Below are positions 1-11,619 of a stretch of DNA of 64,000 bases, piece after piece (positions within the stretch are counted from its first letter, which is position 1; each line of letters begins with the position of its first letter). The position numbers and the translations under genes were made by a program. This DNA is from Acetobacterium woodii DSM 1030 (GTDB taxonomy: Bacteria; Bacillota; Clostridia; Eubacteriales; Eubacteriaceae): positions 1 to 64,000 of the forward strand of contig NC_016894.1 in NCBI RefSeq assembly GCF_000247605.1, read 5' to 3'. The notes under the pieces are model-generated. The model was not told the origin of the DNA. It saw nothing but the letters and a program-made list of their open reading frames with translations, and made no database searches.

Positions 1-100
1 TTATTTGGCTATTCACATTAAAATAGATTCTCTGTGGATAAGTTAAATCTTTATCCACAACAACACGACTTAAATTTATTAGAAATTGGAGGTTCATTTA
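1..100. promoter_or_regulatory. oriC, dnaA-upstream part: two DnaA boxes
   Basis: Two consensus DnaA boxes face each other here: TGTGGATAA at 33-41 (reverse) and TTATCCACA at 51-59 (forward). They lie directly upstream of dnaA, the usual place for the upstream part of a bipartite Firmicute origin and for DnaA autoregulation. The window starts at 1, so further boxes may lie outside. The dnaA ribosome binding site GGAGG is at 88-92. Confidence 0.8.
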
Positions 101-1456
101 ATGGACACTTCCTTTAAAAAAATATGGGATGCCGCACTTGAAATTATTAAACCGGATATCAGTCCAACCAGTTTTAACACCTGGTTTTTAAAAATAAAAC
201 CGATAAATTACGTCAATAATACTTACTATTTTTTATCTGAGAACGAATTCGAGAAAGGAATTTTAGAAAGTCGGCATATTCCTTTAATTACCAACGCTTT
301 AGCCGAAGTTACCGGAAAAACCGGTCAAGTTAAAATAGTTTTAAAAGAAGAAGATGCGATGATCGCTCAAAACGCCGATTCGCCCAATGTATCAATAACC
401 AATGTCGAAGAAAAAATATCAAATTATCAAAATAACTCCATGAACCCCAAATATACATTCGACAGTTTTGTTATTGGCGAAAACAATCGTTTTGCCCATG
501 CTGCCTGTGTCGCGGTTTCTGAAGCTCCGTCCGAACGCTATAATCCACTTTTTATTTATGGTGGCGTCGGTTTAGGAAAAACGCATTTAATGCAAGCCAT
601 CGGACATTATATTTTATCCTATGCCCCGCATAAAAAGGTCGTTTATGTTTCCTGTGAAAAATTCACCAATGATTTTATTGATGCGATCCAGAACAAAACA
701 AATATTTCTTTTCGCAACAAATACCGCAGTGCCGATATTCTTTTAATTGATGATATTCAATTTTTAGCTAAAAAAGAAGGAACTCAGGAAGAATTTTTTC
801 ACACCTTTAATACCCTTCATCAGGAAAATAAACAGATTGTCATTAGTAGTGACCGTCCCCCTAAAGAAATCCCAACTTTAGAAGAAAGACTGCGTTCTCG
901 TTTTGAAAGTGGCTTAATTACTGATATTTATGCCCCTAATTTCGAAACCAGAATTGCAATTATCCGAAAAAAAGCCGAATCGTTTAGTGACGAAATTCCC
1001 AACGAAGTCTTGAGTTTTATCGCTGATAGCATTCATTCAAATATTAGAGAACTTGAAGGCGCACTAACAACCGTGTTTGCTTATTCAAAACTTCATAATG
1101 CGCCAATTAATCTGGACTCAGCTAAAAATGCCCTTAAAGATATCTTCCGAAAAAAAGATGATATTGTTATCACCAGTGAATATATCAAGGAAGTCACCGC
1201 TAAATATTTTAATATTACCGTTGAAGACATGAATTCAAAAAAAAGAACCCGCTCCATTTCACTCCCCCGACAAGTGGCCATGTATATCACGCGTGAGATT
1301 ACTGATTTATCACTTCCTAAAATTGGTGATGAATTTGGCGGTCGCGATCATTCTACCGTGATTCATGCTTGTCAGAAAATAACTGAAGAAATGACCATTA
1401 ATACCGATTTTAAAAATTTAATCCTCAGAATTGAACGTGAAATTAACGGCAAATAA
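101..1456 (+). CDS. dnaA: chromosomal replication initiator protein DnaA
   Basis: DnaA is the AAA+ ATPase that binds DnaA boxes and opens the origin. The 451-residue product has the N-terminal DnaB-interacting domain (about 1-85), a variable linker, an AAA+ core with Walker A GGVGLGKT (154-161) and Walker B LLIDD (214-218), and a C-terminal box-binding domain containing GRDHSTVIHA. ATG 101 is chosen over the upstream in-frame TTG at 86 because GGAGG (88-92) lies 8 nt before it and overlaps the TTG reading. Flanking DnaA boxes on both sides support autoregulation. Length and motifs are normal. Confidence 0.98.
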   Translation: MDTSFKKIWDAALEIIKPDISPTSFNTWFLKIKPINYVNNTYYFLSENEFEKGILESRHIPLITNALAEVTGKTGQVKIVLKEEDAMIAQNADSPNVSITNVEEKISNYQNNSMNPKYTFDSFVIGENNRFAHAACVAVSEAPSERYNPLFIYGGVGLGKTHLMQAIGHYILSYAPHKKVVYVSCEKFTNDFIDAIQNKTNISFRNKYRSADILLIDDIQFLAKKEGTQEEFFHTFNTLHQENKQIVISSDRPPKEIPTLEERLRSRFESGLITDIYAPNFETRIAIIRKKAESFSDEIPNEVLSFIADSIHSNIRELEGALTTVFAYSKLHNAPINLDSAKNALKDIFRKKDDIVITSEYIKEVTAKYFNITVEDMNSKKRTRSISLPRQVAMYITREITDLSLPKIGDEFGGRDHSTVIHACQKITEEMTINTDFKNLILRIEREINGK

Positions 1457-1630
1457 CTGTGCACATCTTTAGCTGTTATTTAAATAAGTTATCCACAATT
1501 AATACCCTTAAAAATTAGGCCTTTTTTGTTCTATCAACGCCTTTGAAGAGTTATTAACATTATCCACATCCCCTACTACTAATACTATTATTTAATATAT
1601 ATATTTATATATAAAAAGGAGCTATTATTT
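1457..1630. promoter_or_regulatory. oriC: oriC unwinding region (DnaA boxes, DnaA-trios, AT-rich DUE)
   Basis: The dnaA-dnaN gap holds two perfect TTATCCACA boxes at 1489-1497 and 1560-1568. The second is followed by a short C-rich spacer (1570-1573), then a run of TAC/TAA/TAT triplets (about 1574-1594), then almost pure A/T to 1616. That order (box, GC spacer, DnaA-trios, AT-rich stretch) matches the basal unwinding system described for Bacillus subtilis. Together with the boxes at 33-59 this makes a bipartite origin around dnaA. The dnaN ribosome binding site AAGGAG is at 1616-1621. Confidence 0.85.
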
Positions 1631-2743
1631 ATGAAATTTAATTGTTCAAAAGAAAGTTTAATGGCTGCATTAACGATTGCTCAAAAAGCAGTTTCATCAA
1701 AAACAACCTTAACCATTCTGGAAGGAATTCTTTTTAGTGCTGCTGATAATAAATTATTATTAAGAAGTACCGACTTAGAAATTGGTGTTGAAGTCACGAT
1801 TCCAGCAGAAGTTGAAAAAGAAGGCGAGATCGTTTTAACGGCTTCGATTATTGGTGAACTGATTCGTAAAATGTCCGGTTCTGATATTTTCTTTGAAAGT
1901 AATGAAAATCATCAAATTAAAATAGAATGTTTATTATCTAATTTTACGTTAAAAGGATTATCTTCTGAAGAATTTCCTGCTTTTCCAGAAATAATCGATG
2001 ATCATATTTTTTCCATTGATGCCGGCGTTTTAAAAGAATTGATTAAAGGAACTTTATTTTCGGTCGCGACAAATGAAAATATCCCCGTTTTGACTGGGGT
2101 AAAAATAGAACTTCATGCGGATGATATTAATTTAATTGCCTTGGATGGTTATCGTTTAGCACTAAAATCGGGTAAAATCAAAAATAATTTAACAGAAGAT
2201 CTAAGTGTGATCATCCCCTCAAAATCATTGTCGGAAATTAACAAGGTCTTATCAAATTACAGCGGTGATGTGACGGTTAAGTTTTCAAAAAATCAAATCT
2301 TTTTTGAAATGGATAATACCCAGTTTACATCACGTCTTTTGGAAGGCGATTTTATCAATTACAAGCAAATCATTCCGGTGGAAAAAGCAACACAAGTAAA
2401 GATTAATCGGCGTTTGCTTTTGGAAAGTAGTGAACGGGCAGCATTGTTGGCCCGCGAAGGCAAAAATAATTTAATTAAGATGGATTTTAATCAGGATCAA
2501 CTGATTTTAACCTCAAATGCTGATATCGGCGATGTTTTTGAAGTTATTCCGATTGAAAATAGTGGTGAATCACTAAAAATAGCGTTTAACTCTAAATTTT
2601 TAATTGAAGCCTTACGGGTAATTGAAGGCGATGAACTCATGATTGATATGACAACTTCAGTTGGTCCAGGGGTTCTTTTACCAATCGAAGGTAATAATTT
2701 TATTTATTTAATTCTTCCCGTTCGAATCGCCGAAGAGAATTAA
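1631..2743 (+). CDS. dnaN: DNA polymerase III beta subunit (sliding clamp)
   Basis: This is the ring-shaped processivity clamp that tethers the replicative polymerase to DNA. The 370-residue length is typical of Firmicute clamps. The three-domain architecture is recognisable from conserved stretches such as SSKTTLTILEGILF near the N-terminus and the C-terminal LPVRIAE ending, which lines the partner-binding groove. ATG 1631 is preceded by AAGGAG with 9 nt spacing. It follows dnaA across the origin, as in most Firmicutes, and ends before a hairpin terminator. Confidence 0.97.
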   Translation: MKFNCSKESLMAALTIAQKAVSSKTTLTILEGILFSAADNKLLLRSTDLEIGVEVTIPAEVEKEGEIVLTASIIGELIRKMSGSDIFFESNENHQIKIECLLSNFTLKGLSSEEFPAFPEIIDDHIFSIDAGVLKELIKGTLFSVATNENIPVLTGVKIELHADDINLIALDGYRLALKSGKIKNNLTEDLSVIIPSKSLSEINKVLSNYSGDVTVKFSKNQIFFEMDNTQFTSRLLEGDFINYKQIIPVEKATQVKINRRLLLESSERAALLAREGKNNLIKMDFNQDQLILTSNADIGDVFEVIPIENSGESLKIAFNSKFLIEALRVIEGDELMIDMTTSVGPGVLLPIEGNNFIYLILPVRIAEEN

Positions 2744-2788
2744 ATTAAGAATCAAAAGAAGTTTAAAAAAAGAAGTTTAAGGATAGTT

Positions 2789-2826
2789 AAAAAAATCAGA
2801 ATTATCGAAATGATTTTCTGATTTTT
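2789..2826 (+). terminator. intrinsic terminator after dnaN
   Basis: AAAAATCAGAA (2791-2801) pairs with TTCTGATTTTT (2816-2826) around a 14-nt loop. The uninterrupted T tail makes this a plausible rho-independent end for the dnaN transcript. Confidence 0.65.
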
Positions 2827-2855
2827 GAGACTATTTTTTAATTTTATGTTATAAT
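2825..2855 (+). promoter_or_regulatory. probable promoter for the S4/recF/gyrase run
   Basis: A perfect -10 TATAAT lies at 2850-2855, with a weaker -35 TTGAGA at 2825-2830. The 19-bp spacer is longer than ideal. It sits between the dnaN terminator and the S4-domain gene, which opens a tightly packed set of genes. Confidence 0.5.
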
Positions 2856-2965
2856 AGCTTGGTCAGCAGATAAACATATAAAAAATTTAATCATTTTGGT
2901 GCAAATAAAGGGGATTCGTGTAATGCTCTTTCATTTTTGCCAAAAATATAATGCGTGGGGAAAAT

Positions 2966-3186
2966 ATGCAAATAATTGAGATTAACACTGAGTTTATAAA
3001 AATCGATCAACTGCTTAAATATGCCGGTATTGTTGGCAATGGCAGTGATGTAAAATTTATGATTCTCGATGGATTAATTCGGGTAAATGGAGAGTTATGC
3101 ACCCAAAGAAATAAAAAAATAAGAGATGGCGATCTTGTTGAAATAGAAGATTATGAACCCTTGCAAGTAAAAGGGATCACAACGAC

Positions 3187-3205
<19 letters not shown>
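2966..3205 (+). CDS. S4-domain RNA-binding protein (YaaA/RlbA type)
   Basis: This is a 79-residue protein that is almost entirely an S4 RNA-binding fold (IKIDQLLKYAGIVGNG, then VNGELCTQRNKKIRDGD). Genes of this type sit between dnaN and recF in many Firmicutes; B. subtilis YaaA/RlbA has been linked to ribosome assembly. ATG 2966 is preferred over ATG 2951 because GGGGA (2957-2961) lies just upstream of it, whereas 2951 has no ribosome binding site. The last 19 nt overlap recF, so the two are probably translationally coupled. Confidence 0.85.
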
Positions 3206-6232
<3,027 letters not shown>

Positions 6233-6254
6233 TCAAGAAGGAGTAAACAAATAA

Positions 6255-8753
6255 ATGGATGAAATAATTGAATTTGATCGGATAAAATCGATTAATATTG
6301 AAGAAGAAATGAAAACTTCCTATATTGACTATGCCATGAGTGTCATTATAGGTCGGGCTTTACCAGATGTCAGAGATGGTCTAAAACCAGTTCATCGTCG
6401 GATCATCTATGCCATGAGCCAATTGGGATTAACCCCGGAAAAAACCTTTCGTAAGTCGGCCCGTATTGTTGGGGATGTTTTGGGTAAGTATCACCCCCAT
6501 GGTGATTCCTCAGTTTATGATGCGATGGTTCGAATGGCTCAGGAATGGTCGATCCGTTATCTGATTGTTAATGGACAAGGGAACTTTGGTTCCGTTGATG
6601 GTGATAGTGCTGCGGCGATGCGTTATACTGAAGCAAAAATGGGGAAAATAGCCGCAGAACTGCTTCGTGATATCAATAAAGAAACCGTCGATTTTGTTCC
6701 TAACTTTGATGAATCCGAAACGGAACCTTCAGTTCTACCATCAAAATACCCAAATCTTCTAGTTAATGGATCATCTGGGATTGCCGTTGGAATGGCCACC
6801 AATATTCCACCGCATAATCTGGGTGAAATCATTGATGGGACGATTGCGTTTATTGATGATCAGGATATTACCATTGATGAGTTAATGAAACATATTAAAG
6901 GACCTGATTTTCCAACCGCCGGAATTGTCTTGGGAAAATCTGGCATTAAAAGTGCTTATCGTACCGGCCGGGGACGAATTAAAGTGCGTGGTAAAGTTGA
7001 CATTGTGACGACTAAAAAAGGCAAAAAACAAATTGTTATTACTGAAATCCCCTATATGGTTAATAAATCAAAGCTGGTTGAAAAAATTGCCGAACTGGTT
7101 AAAGAGAAAAAAATTGAAGGCATCTCCGATTTAAGAGATGAATCAGACCTGAAAAAAGGGATGTCAATTATTATTGACTTAAAAAGAGATGCAAATGAAA
7201 CGATCATTTTAAATCAATTATATAAACATACCCAATTGCAGGAAACCTTTGGCGTAATCATGCTGGCCTTGGTTAATAATGAACCAAAGGTTCTGAATTT
7301 AAAAGAAATTCTGTTTCATTATATTGAACATCAAAAAGAAATTATCACCAGACGAACAATTTTTGATCTGAAAAAAGCTAAAGCACGGGCACATATTTTA
7401 GAAGGCTTAAAAATTGCCTTGGATCATATCGATGAAGTGATTAAATTAATCCGTGCTGCTGCCGATGGAAAAGTAGCCAAAGAACAATTAATCGAACGAT
7501 TTGACCTGTCAGAAATTCAGGCCCAGGCGATTCTGGATATGCGTTTGCAACGTTTAACCGGTTTGGAACGGGAAAAAATAGAAGAAGAATATAAAGAATT
7601 GATGGTCACTATTGCCGAACTTGAAGCAATTTTAGCAAATGGGCAATTGGTTCTTAATATCATTAAAGAAGAACTTTTAGAAATTAAAGAAAAGTATGGC
7701 GATAAACGTCGAACCTCCTTTGATATTGATGTCGAAGACTTTGAAATTGAAGATTTAATTGAAGAAGAAGAAGTTGTAATCACGATGACCCATATCGGTT
7801 ATGTGAAGCGCATTACCGCTGATAATTACCGATCACAAAAACGCGGTGGAAAAGGTATTACCGCACTGAGCACTCGGGAAAATGATTTTGTTGAACACCT
7901 CTTTACAACAACAACGCATCATTATCTGATGTTCTTTACCAATCTTGGTAAAGTCTATCGATTAAAAGCCTTTGAAATTCCAGAAGGCGGACGTACTGCC
8001 AGAGGAACTGCGATCGTGAATTTGTTGCCGCTTGAAGATGGGGAGCAAATTGCCACCATGATTCCGGTCAAAGAATTCACTGCCGATAAATATTTGATCA
8101 TGGCGACTAAACAAGGGATTATCAAGAAAACCGATTTAACCGAATATGATACCTCCCGTAAAAATGGCATCATCGCTATTAACTTAAGAGAAGATGATGA
8201 GCTAATCAATGTGCGACTGGTTGAACAGGATGAAGAAATTGTCATGGGAACCCAATGTGGTTATGCGATCCGATTTAATTCAGAAGAAGTCCGACCAATC
8301 AGCCGAACTTCCATTGGGGTTCGCGGGATTGATCTACGAGAAGACGACGTCGTTGTCGGAATGGACATTGTCAAAGAAGAATTATTTGTTCTTTGCGTCA
8401 GTGAAAATGGTTATGGCAAGCTGAGTGCATCAGACTTGTATCGTCCGCAAAAACGCGGCGGTAAAGGGGTTCAAACCTATAAAGTCACAAAGAAAACCGG
8501 TGAGCTGGTAGGTTTCTGTGTGATCAGCCGAGATGGTGAAATTATGATGATTAATAACCAGGGCGTGGTCATTAAGTTAGAAGGTAATGATATTACCGCG
8601 GTTGGTCGAAATACTCAGGGTGTACGATTAATGAAATTAAAATCAGACGAATCAATTGCAACTATTTCTAAGGTTTATAAGGAGGATACAGTGGATGTTT
8701 TCGACGATGACGACGAAAATAAAATGACACCCGTAACAACCACTGAAAAATAA
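6255..8753 (+). CDS. gyrA: DNA gyrase subunit A
   Basis: GyrA is the DNA-breaking subunit of gyrase. The 832-residue product has the winged-helix breakage domain with the catalytic-tyrosine sequence AMRYTEAKM, the quinolone-region sequence [17 protein letters not shown] (wild-type serine retained), a long coiled-coil, and a C-terminal beta-pinwheel. The pinwheel carries the GyrA-box QKRGGKG, which is the gyrase hallmark, and a second copy occurs near its end. The acidic tail is common in Firmicutes. The next gene starts 2 nt after the stop. Confidence 0.98.
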   Translation: MDEIIEFDRIKSINIEEEMKTSYIDYAMSVIIGRALPDVRDGLKPVHRRIIYAMSQLGLTPEKTFRKSARIVGDVLGKYHPHGDSSVYDAMVRMAQEWSIRYLIVNGQGNFGSVDGDSAAAMRYTEAKMGKIAAELLRDINKETVDFVPNFDESETEPSVLPSKYPNLLVNGSSGIAVGMATNIPPHNLGEIIDGTIAFIDDQDITIDELMKHIKGPDFPTAGIVLGKSGIKSAYRTGRGRIKVRGKVDIVTTKKGKKQIVITEIPYMVNKSKLVEKIAELVKEKKIEGISDLRDESDLKKGMSIIIDLKRDANETIILNQLYKHTQLQETFGVIMLALVNNEPKVLNLKEILFHYIEHQKEIITRRTIFDLKKAKARAHILEGLKIALDHIDEVIKLIRAAADGKVAKEQLIERFDLSEIQAQAILDMRLQRLTGLEREKIEEEYKELMVTIAELEAILANGQLVLNIIKEELLEIKEKYGDKRRTSFDIDVEDFEIEDLIEEEEVVITMTHIGYVKRITADNYRSQKRGGKGITALSTRENDFVEHLFTTTTHHYLMFFTNLGKVYRLKAFEIPEGGRTARGTAIVNLLPLEDGEQIATMIPVKEFTADKYLIMATKQGIIKKTDLTEYDTSRKNGIIAINLREDDELINVRLVEQDEEIVMGTQCGYAIRFNSEEVRPISRTSIGVRGIDLREDDVVVGMDIVKEELFVLCVSENGYGKLSASDLYRPQKRGGKGVQTYKVTKKTGELVGFCVISRDGEIMMINNQGVVIKLEGNDITAVGRNTQGVRLMKLKSDESIATISKVYKEDTVDVFDDDDENKMTPVTTTEK

Positions 8754-8755
8754 TA

Positions 8756-9208
8756 ATGGGATCGTTAATCCATATCGATTGTATTCAGGTAAATTGTCTG
8801 GTCAAAGACCAATTCGAAGCCATCACTGTAGCTGTCAATCCTTTGTTGGCGCAGGGATATATTACCGAAGATTTTTTAGATGCCGCGATTGAAAGGGAAC
8901 GCGTTTTTCCCACCGGTTTACCGACAAAAATAGGGGTTGCTTTGCCCCATACTGAAGCTAAATATGTATTAGTGGAAAGTATTTCTATTGTTACGCTAAA
9001 AAATACCGTTGTATTTGCAGGAATGGGGAATCCTAAAGAAAGTGTTCCGGTCCAGATTCTATTTTTACTGGCGATTAATGACCCTGAAAAACAATTGAAG
9101 GTATTACAAACCATTATTACCATTATCCAAAATGAAAAAGTATTACAAAAAATAAAAGATGCAAAAGAACCGCAAACCATTTATAATCTTATTAAGACTT
9201 TTTTATAA
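8756..9208 (+). CDS. PTS IIA component, fructose/galactitol (GatA-like) type
   Basis: This 150-residue PTS_EIIA type-2 protein carries phosphate from HPr to a IIB protein. The active-site histidine is in GVALPHTEAKYV, about one third into the protein, as in GatA and FruA IIA domains. It begins 2 nt after the gyrA stop with no clear Shine-Dalgarno, so translation is probably coupled to gyrA. It is followed by an Rpe-like epimerase and a GatB-like IIB, but no IIC membrane component is present. It may serve a distant IIC or act in regulation. Confidence 0.85.
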   Translation: MGSLIHIDCIQVNCLVKDQFEAITVAVNPLLAQGYITEDFLDAAIERERVFPTGLPTKIGVALPHTEAKYVLVESISIVTLKNTVVFAGMGNPKESVPVQILFLLAINDPEKQLKVLQTIITIIQNEKVLQKIKDAKEPQTIYNLIKTFL

Positions 9209-9243
9209 GTCAGAAAAGCCATCAATAAAGAAAGTGAATTTAA

Positions 9244-9894
9244 ATGAATATTAAAATTGCCCCATCGATGCTAAGTGCAGATTTTGCCAATTTGGAACGA
9301 GACCTCAAAACGATTGAAAAAAATGGCGCCGACTATCTCCATGTGGATATTATGGATGGTCATTTTGTCCCTAACATTACCATGGGTCCCGACCAGGTAG
9401 CACAATTAAGAAAGACAATCGCGATTCCCTTTGATGTTCATTTGATGATCACTGAGCCACTTAAGTATATTGATCGATTTGCCGCTGCCGGAGCCGATAT
9501 TATCACCGTTCACGTGGAATCAGAGGGAGAAATTCAGGCGTGTATTGATGCGATTGTAAATAAAGGTGTTAAAGCGGGACTCGTTTTATCACCAGATACG
9601 CCATTAGAAATACTTGTACCATATCTTGATCAAATCAGTATGATTTTAATTATGTGTGTTTATCCGGGTTTTGGCGGGCAAAGCTATATCCCTGAAAGCA
9701 CCGAAAAAATTAGAGCTTGCCGTCAGTTGATTGGTCATCGCGAGATTGATCTACAGGTTGATGGCGGTATTAATTTCAAGACCTTAAAAGAAGTAATAGA
9801 TGCCGGTGCCAATGTTATTGTATCGGGATCCTGTTTATTTAAAGGCGATATGAAAGATAATATGAGACAATTTAGAAAAATAATCCATGGATAA
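9244..9894 (+). CDS. ribulose-phosphate 3-epimerase family protein (Rpe/AlsE-like)
   Basis: This TIM-barrel epimerase has 216 residues. It shows the family start IAPSMLSADF, the metal and catalytic elements HVDIMDGHFVPN and FDVHLMI, the loop PGFGGQ, and the second catalytic aspartate in LQVDGGI. The residue before PGFGGQ is tyrosine (MCVYPGFGGQ), where typical Rpe proteins have Asn. That, and its position between PTS IIA and IIB genes, leaves room for a ketohexose-6-phosphate substrate as in AlsE. Pentose-phosphate Rpe is the default call; substrate is not settled by sequence alone. Confidence 0.85.
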   Translation: MNIKIAPSMLSADFANLERDLKTIEKNGADYLHVDIMDGHFVPNITMGPDQVAQLRKTIAIPFDVHLMITEPLKYIDRFAAAGADIITVHVESEGEIQACIDAIVNKGVKAGLVLSPDTPLEILVPYLDQISMILIMCVYPGFGGQSYIPESTEKIRACRQLIGHREIDLQVDGGINFKTLKEVIDAGANVIVSGSCLFKGDMKDNMRQFRKIIHG

Positions 9895-9922
9895 ATTCTA
9901 TAGTTGAAAGAGGAAAATTGAA

Positions 9923-10207
9923 ATGAAGCTTATTTTAGTTGCATGTGGAACAGCTTTGGCAACCTCAACAGTGGTAGCCAAAAAGATTGAACAGATTGCT
10001 CAGGAAAATGGCATTGAATGTCGAACCGTTCAAGCTAAAGCAGTGGATGCCTATAAAAAATATCAAGAATTACATCCCGATGCGATTGTCTGTACCTGCC
10101 AGCTGGAAGGCGAAATTACCATTCCGGTTATTAATGGCCGGGCTTTTTTAACCGGAATCAATATCCAAAGCACCATTGATCAGCTAATTGAGATACTTAA
10201 AAAATAA
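9923..10207 (+). CDS. PTS IIB component, galactitol (GatB-like) type
   Basis: This 94-residue PTS_IIB protein has the phosphocysteine P-loop VACGTALATSTVVAKKI at its N-terminus, as in GatB. It would take phosphate from the IIA protein encoded two genes upstream and pass it to sugar bound by a IIC permease. No IIC follows: the cluster ends at a strong terminator at 10281-10315. GAGGAAAA provides a ribosome binding site. Confidence 0.87.
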   Translation: MKLILVACGTALATSTVVAKKIEQIAQENGIECRTVQAKAVDAYKKYQELHPDAIVCTCQLEGEITIPVINGRAFLTGINIQSTIDQLIEILKK

Positions 10208-10280
10208 AAATCTTTAATTAATTAACCAATTTTTCCGTCGGAAAGAGTTTATTGATTTTGATGTTAATAGCGAGTTGGAC

Positions 10281-10315
10281 AAAAAATCACCTTCAAAAGA
10301 GGGTGATTTTTTATA
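10281..10315 (+). terminator. intrinsic terminator after the PTS cluster
   Basis: The stem TCACCTTC (10287-10294) pairs with GAGGGTGA (10299-10306) around an AAAA loop and is flanked by an A run and a T run. It closes the gyrase/PTS transcription unit. Between here and the promoter at 10451 I see nothing else. Confidence 0.8.
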
Positions 10316-10450
10316 TTTAAAATAGCTTAATAATCGGTGAAAGTACGTTCTCAAATAGCAGTGAGTGAGGGAATAAAATCCATTAATATGCGGTTTGTAA
10401 GAAAGATTAAAAGTAGTTTATGCACTTAAAAGAATCATCGTGATTAGCTC

Positions 10451-10479
10451 TTGACTTAAAGTTATTGATAATGTATACT
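10451..10479 (+). promoter_or_regulatory. sigma-A promoter for the riboswitch/nitrogenase-like operon
   Basis: -35 TTGACT (10451-10456), a 17-bp spacer and -10 TATACT (10474-10479) form a near-consensus promoter. It would start transcription about 15 nt before the cobalamin riboswitch. Confidence 0.75.
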
Positions 10480-10496
10480 AGGCATACAATAAAATT

Positions 10497-10662
10497 AACA
10501 ATAGAGGTGGCTAGCATAATGGTGTTGGCATAATAGGGAAACAGGTTAAATTCCTGTACGGTACCGCCGCTGTGTAAGAGGAATTTTTCCATGAATACCA
10601 CTGTTTTTCGGGAAGGTAGGAAAAGTGAGGACGCTTGAGTCAGAAAACCTGCCTTTATTGAT
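10497..10662 (+). promoter_or_regulatory. cobalamin (B12) riboswitch
   Basis: The conserved B12-box elements occur in order: GGTGttggc..., GGGAAacaGGTtaAAtTCC (from 10535), the CCGCCGCTGTG core (from 10564), accACTG...GGGAAGG (10597-10617), and the 3-prime box AGTCAGAAAACCTGCC (about 10638-10653). The class is known to bind adenosyl- or other cobalamins and to switch genes off. The perfect terminator at 10752-10788 downstream suggests transcriptional control of the nitrogenase-like/BtuFCD operon. Confidence 0.93.
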
Positions 10663-10751
10663 GTCTTTTTATTCTGCGTGATTACGGAATAGATCGAAAA
10701 ACAAAGAAAAATAGAGCGTTTTTTTGTTTTTTAACTCAGCAATAAATACGG

Positions 10752-10788
10752 AGCTGCAATTGTCTTAATGACAATTGCAGCTTTTTTT
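10752..10788 (+). terminator. riboswitch expression-platform terminator
   Basis: A perfect 13-bp stem AGCTGCAATTGTC / GACAATTGCAGCT (10752-10764 / 10770-10782) is followed by a T run. It lies between the cobalamin riboswitch and the first gene at 10862, so it is the likely off-state structure. Confidence 0.85.
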
Positions 10789-10861
10789 ATTGAAAAACAG
10801 ATGATTCAAGGACTTGTTCAACTAAGTTTAGTAATGATCTGATAAAAAAAATGGAGGTAGG

Positions 10862-11617
10862 ATGTTGGAAAGAATAGCGATATATGGGAAAGGGGGAATT
10901 GGTAAGTCGACCACGGTGACAAATATTTCGGCGGCTTTAGCCCAAAAAGGACTGACTGTGATGCAGATTGGATGTGATCCCAAATCAGATTCGACCATTA
11001 ATCTAATGGGCGGAAAAAGAATTCCAACTGTGTTAGAGGTCATCCGCGAAAAGGGTAATGAAACAAAGTTGGACGATCTGGTCTCGATAGGAAGCTTTGG
11101 GGTTTTATGCGTTGAAGCCGGTGGACCCAAGCCAGGTATTGGTTGTGCCGGGAGAGGTATCATTGCAGCTTTTGAAAAATTGGAAGCGCTTAAAGCTGAG
11201 GCCTTTTATCAACCAGATATCATTTTATATGATGTTCTCGGCGATGTCGTTTGTGGAGGTTTTGCCATGCCCATTCGGAATGGCTATGCCGATAAGGTAT
11301 GCATCGTTACATCAGGTGAACGGATGTCGCTTTATGCGGCTGACAATATTGTCAGTGCCGTTCGTTCGTATGGATCTCGAGGGTATGCCAGTCTTGGCGG
11401 CTTGATTCTCAATAAAAAAGGAATTGTTAATGAAGAAGGTATTGTTCAGAATGTAGCAGATGAAATTGATACCCAAGTTATCTTTACGATCGAGCGCGAC
11501 AAGCTGGTTCAAGATGCTGAAGCGGTCAATCAGACGGTGATAGAAAAATTTCCCAATAGTACTCAAGCACGGGCTTATCGGCAATTGGCCGATAAACTAT
11601 TTTCAGGAGAAAAATAA
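10862..11617 (+). CDS. nitrogenase-like reductase, iron protein (NifH/BchL superfamily)
   Basis: This 251-residue protein belongs to the NifH/BchL/CfbC ATPase family, which feeds electrons to a partner metalloprotein using ATP. Seen directly: P-loop GKGGIGKST (9-17), the switch region QIGCDPKSDST, and the two cysteines that bridge the subunits' [4Fe-4S] cluster, C95 (GIGCAGRG) and C131 (VVCGGFAMP). It begins a riboswitch-controlled operon with D-like and K-like partners and a BtuFCD-type importer. Absence of nifE/N/B nearby argues against nitrogen fixation. The link to a tetrapyrrole or cobalt substrate is inference. Confidence 0.92.
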   Translation: MLERIAIYGKGGIGKSTTVTNISAALAQKGLTVMQIGCDPKSDSTINLMGGKRIPTVLEVIREKGNETKLDDLVSIGSFGVLCVEAGGPKPGIGCAGRGIIAAFEKLEALKAEAFYQPDIILYDVLGDVVCGGFAMPIRNGYADKVCIVTSGERMSLYAADNIVSAVRSYGSRGYASLGGLILNKKGIVNEEGIVQNVADEIDTQVIFTIERDKLVQDAEAVNQTVIEKFPNSTQARAYRQLADKLFSGEK

Positions 11618-11619
11618 AA

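Noticed and set aside
86-100. TTG at 86 as the dnaA start
   Set aside because: The GGAGG ribosome binding site at 88-92 overlaps it and is correctly spaced for ATG 101.
10407-10601. Minus-strand open frame before the nitrogenase-like genes
   Set aside because: It is the reverse complement of the promoter and cobalamin riboswitch.
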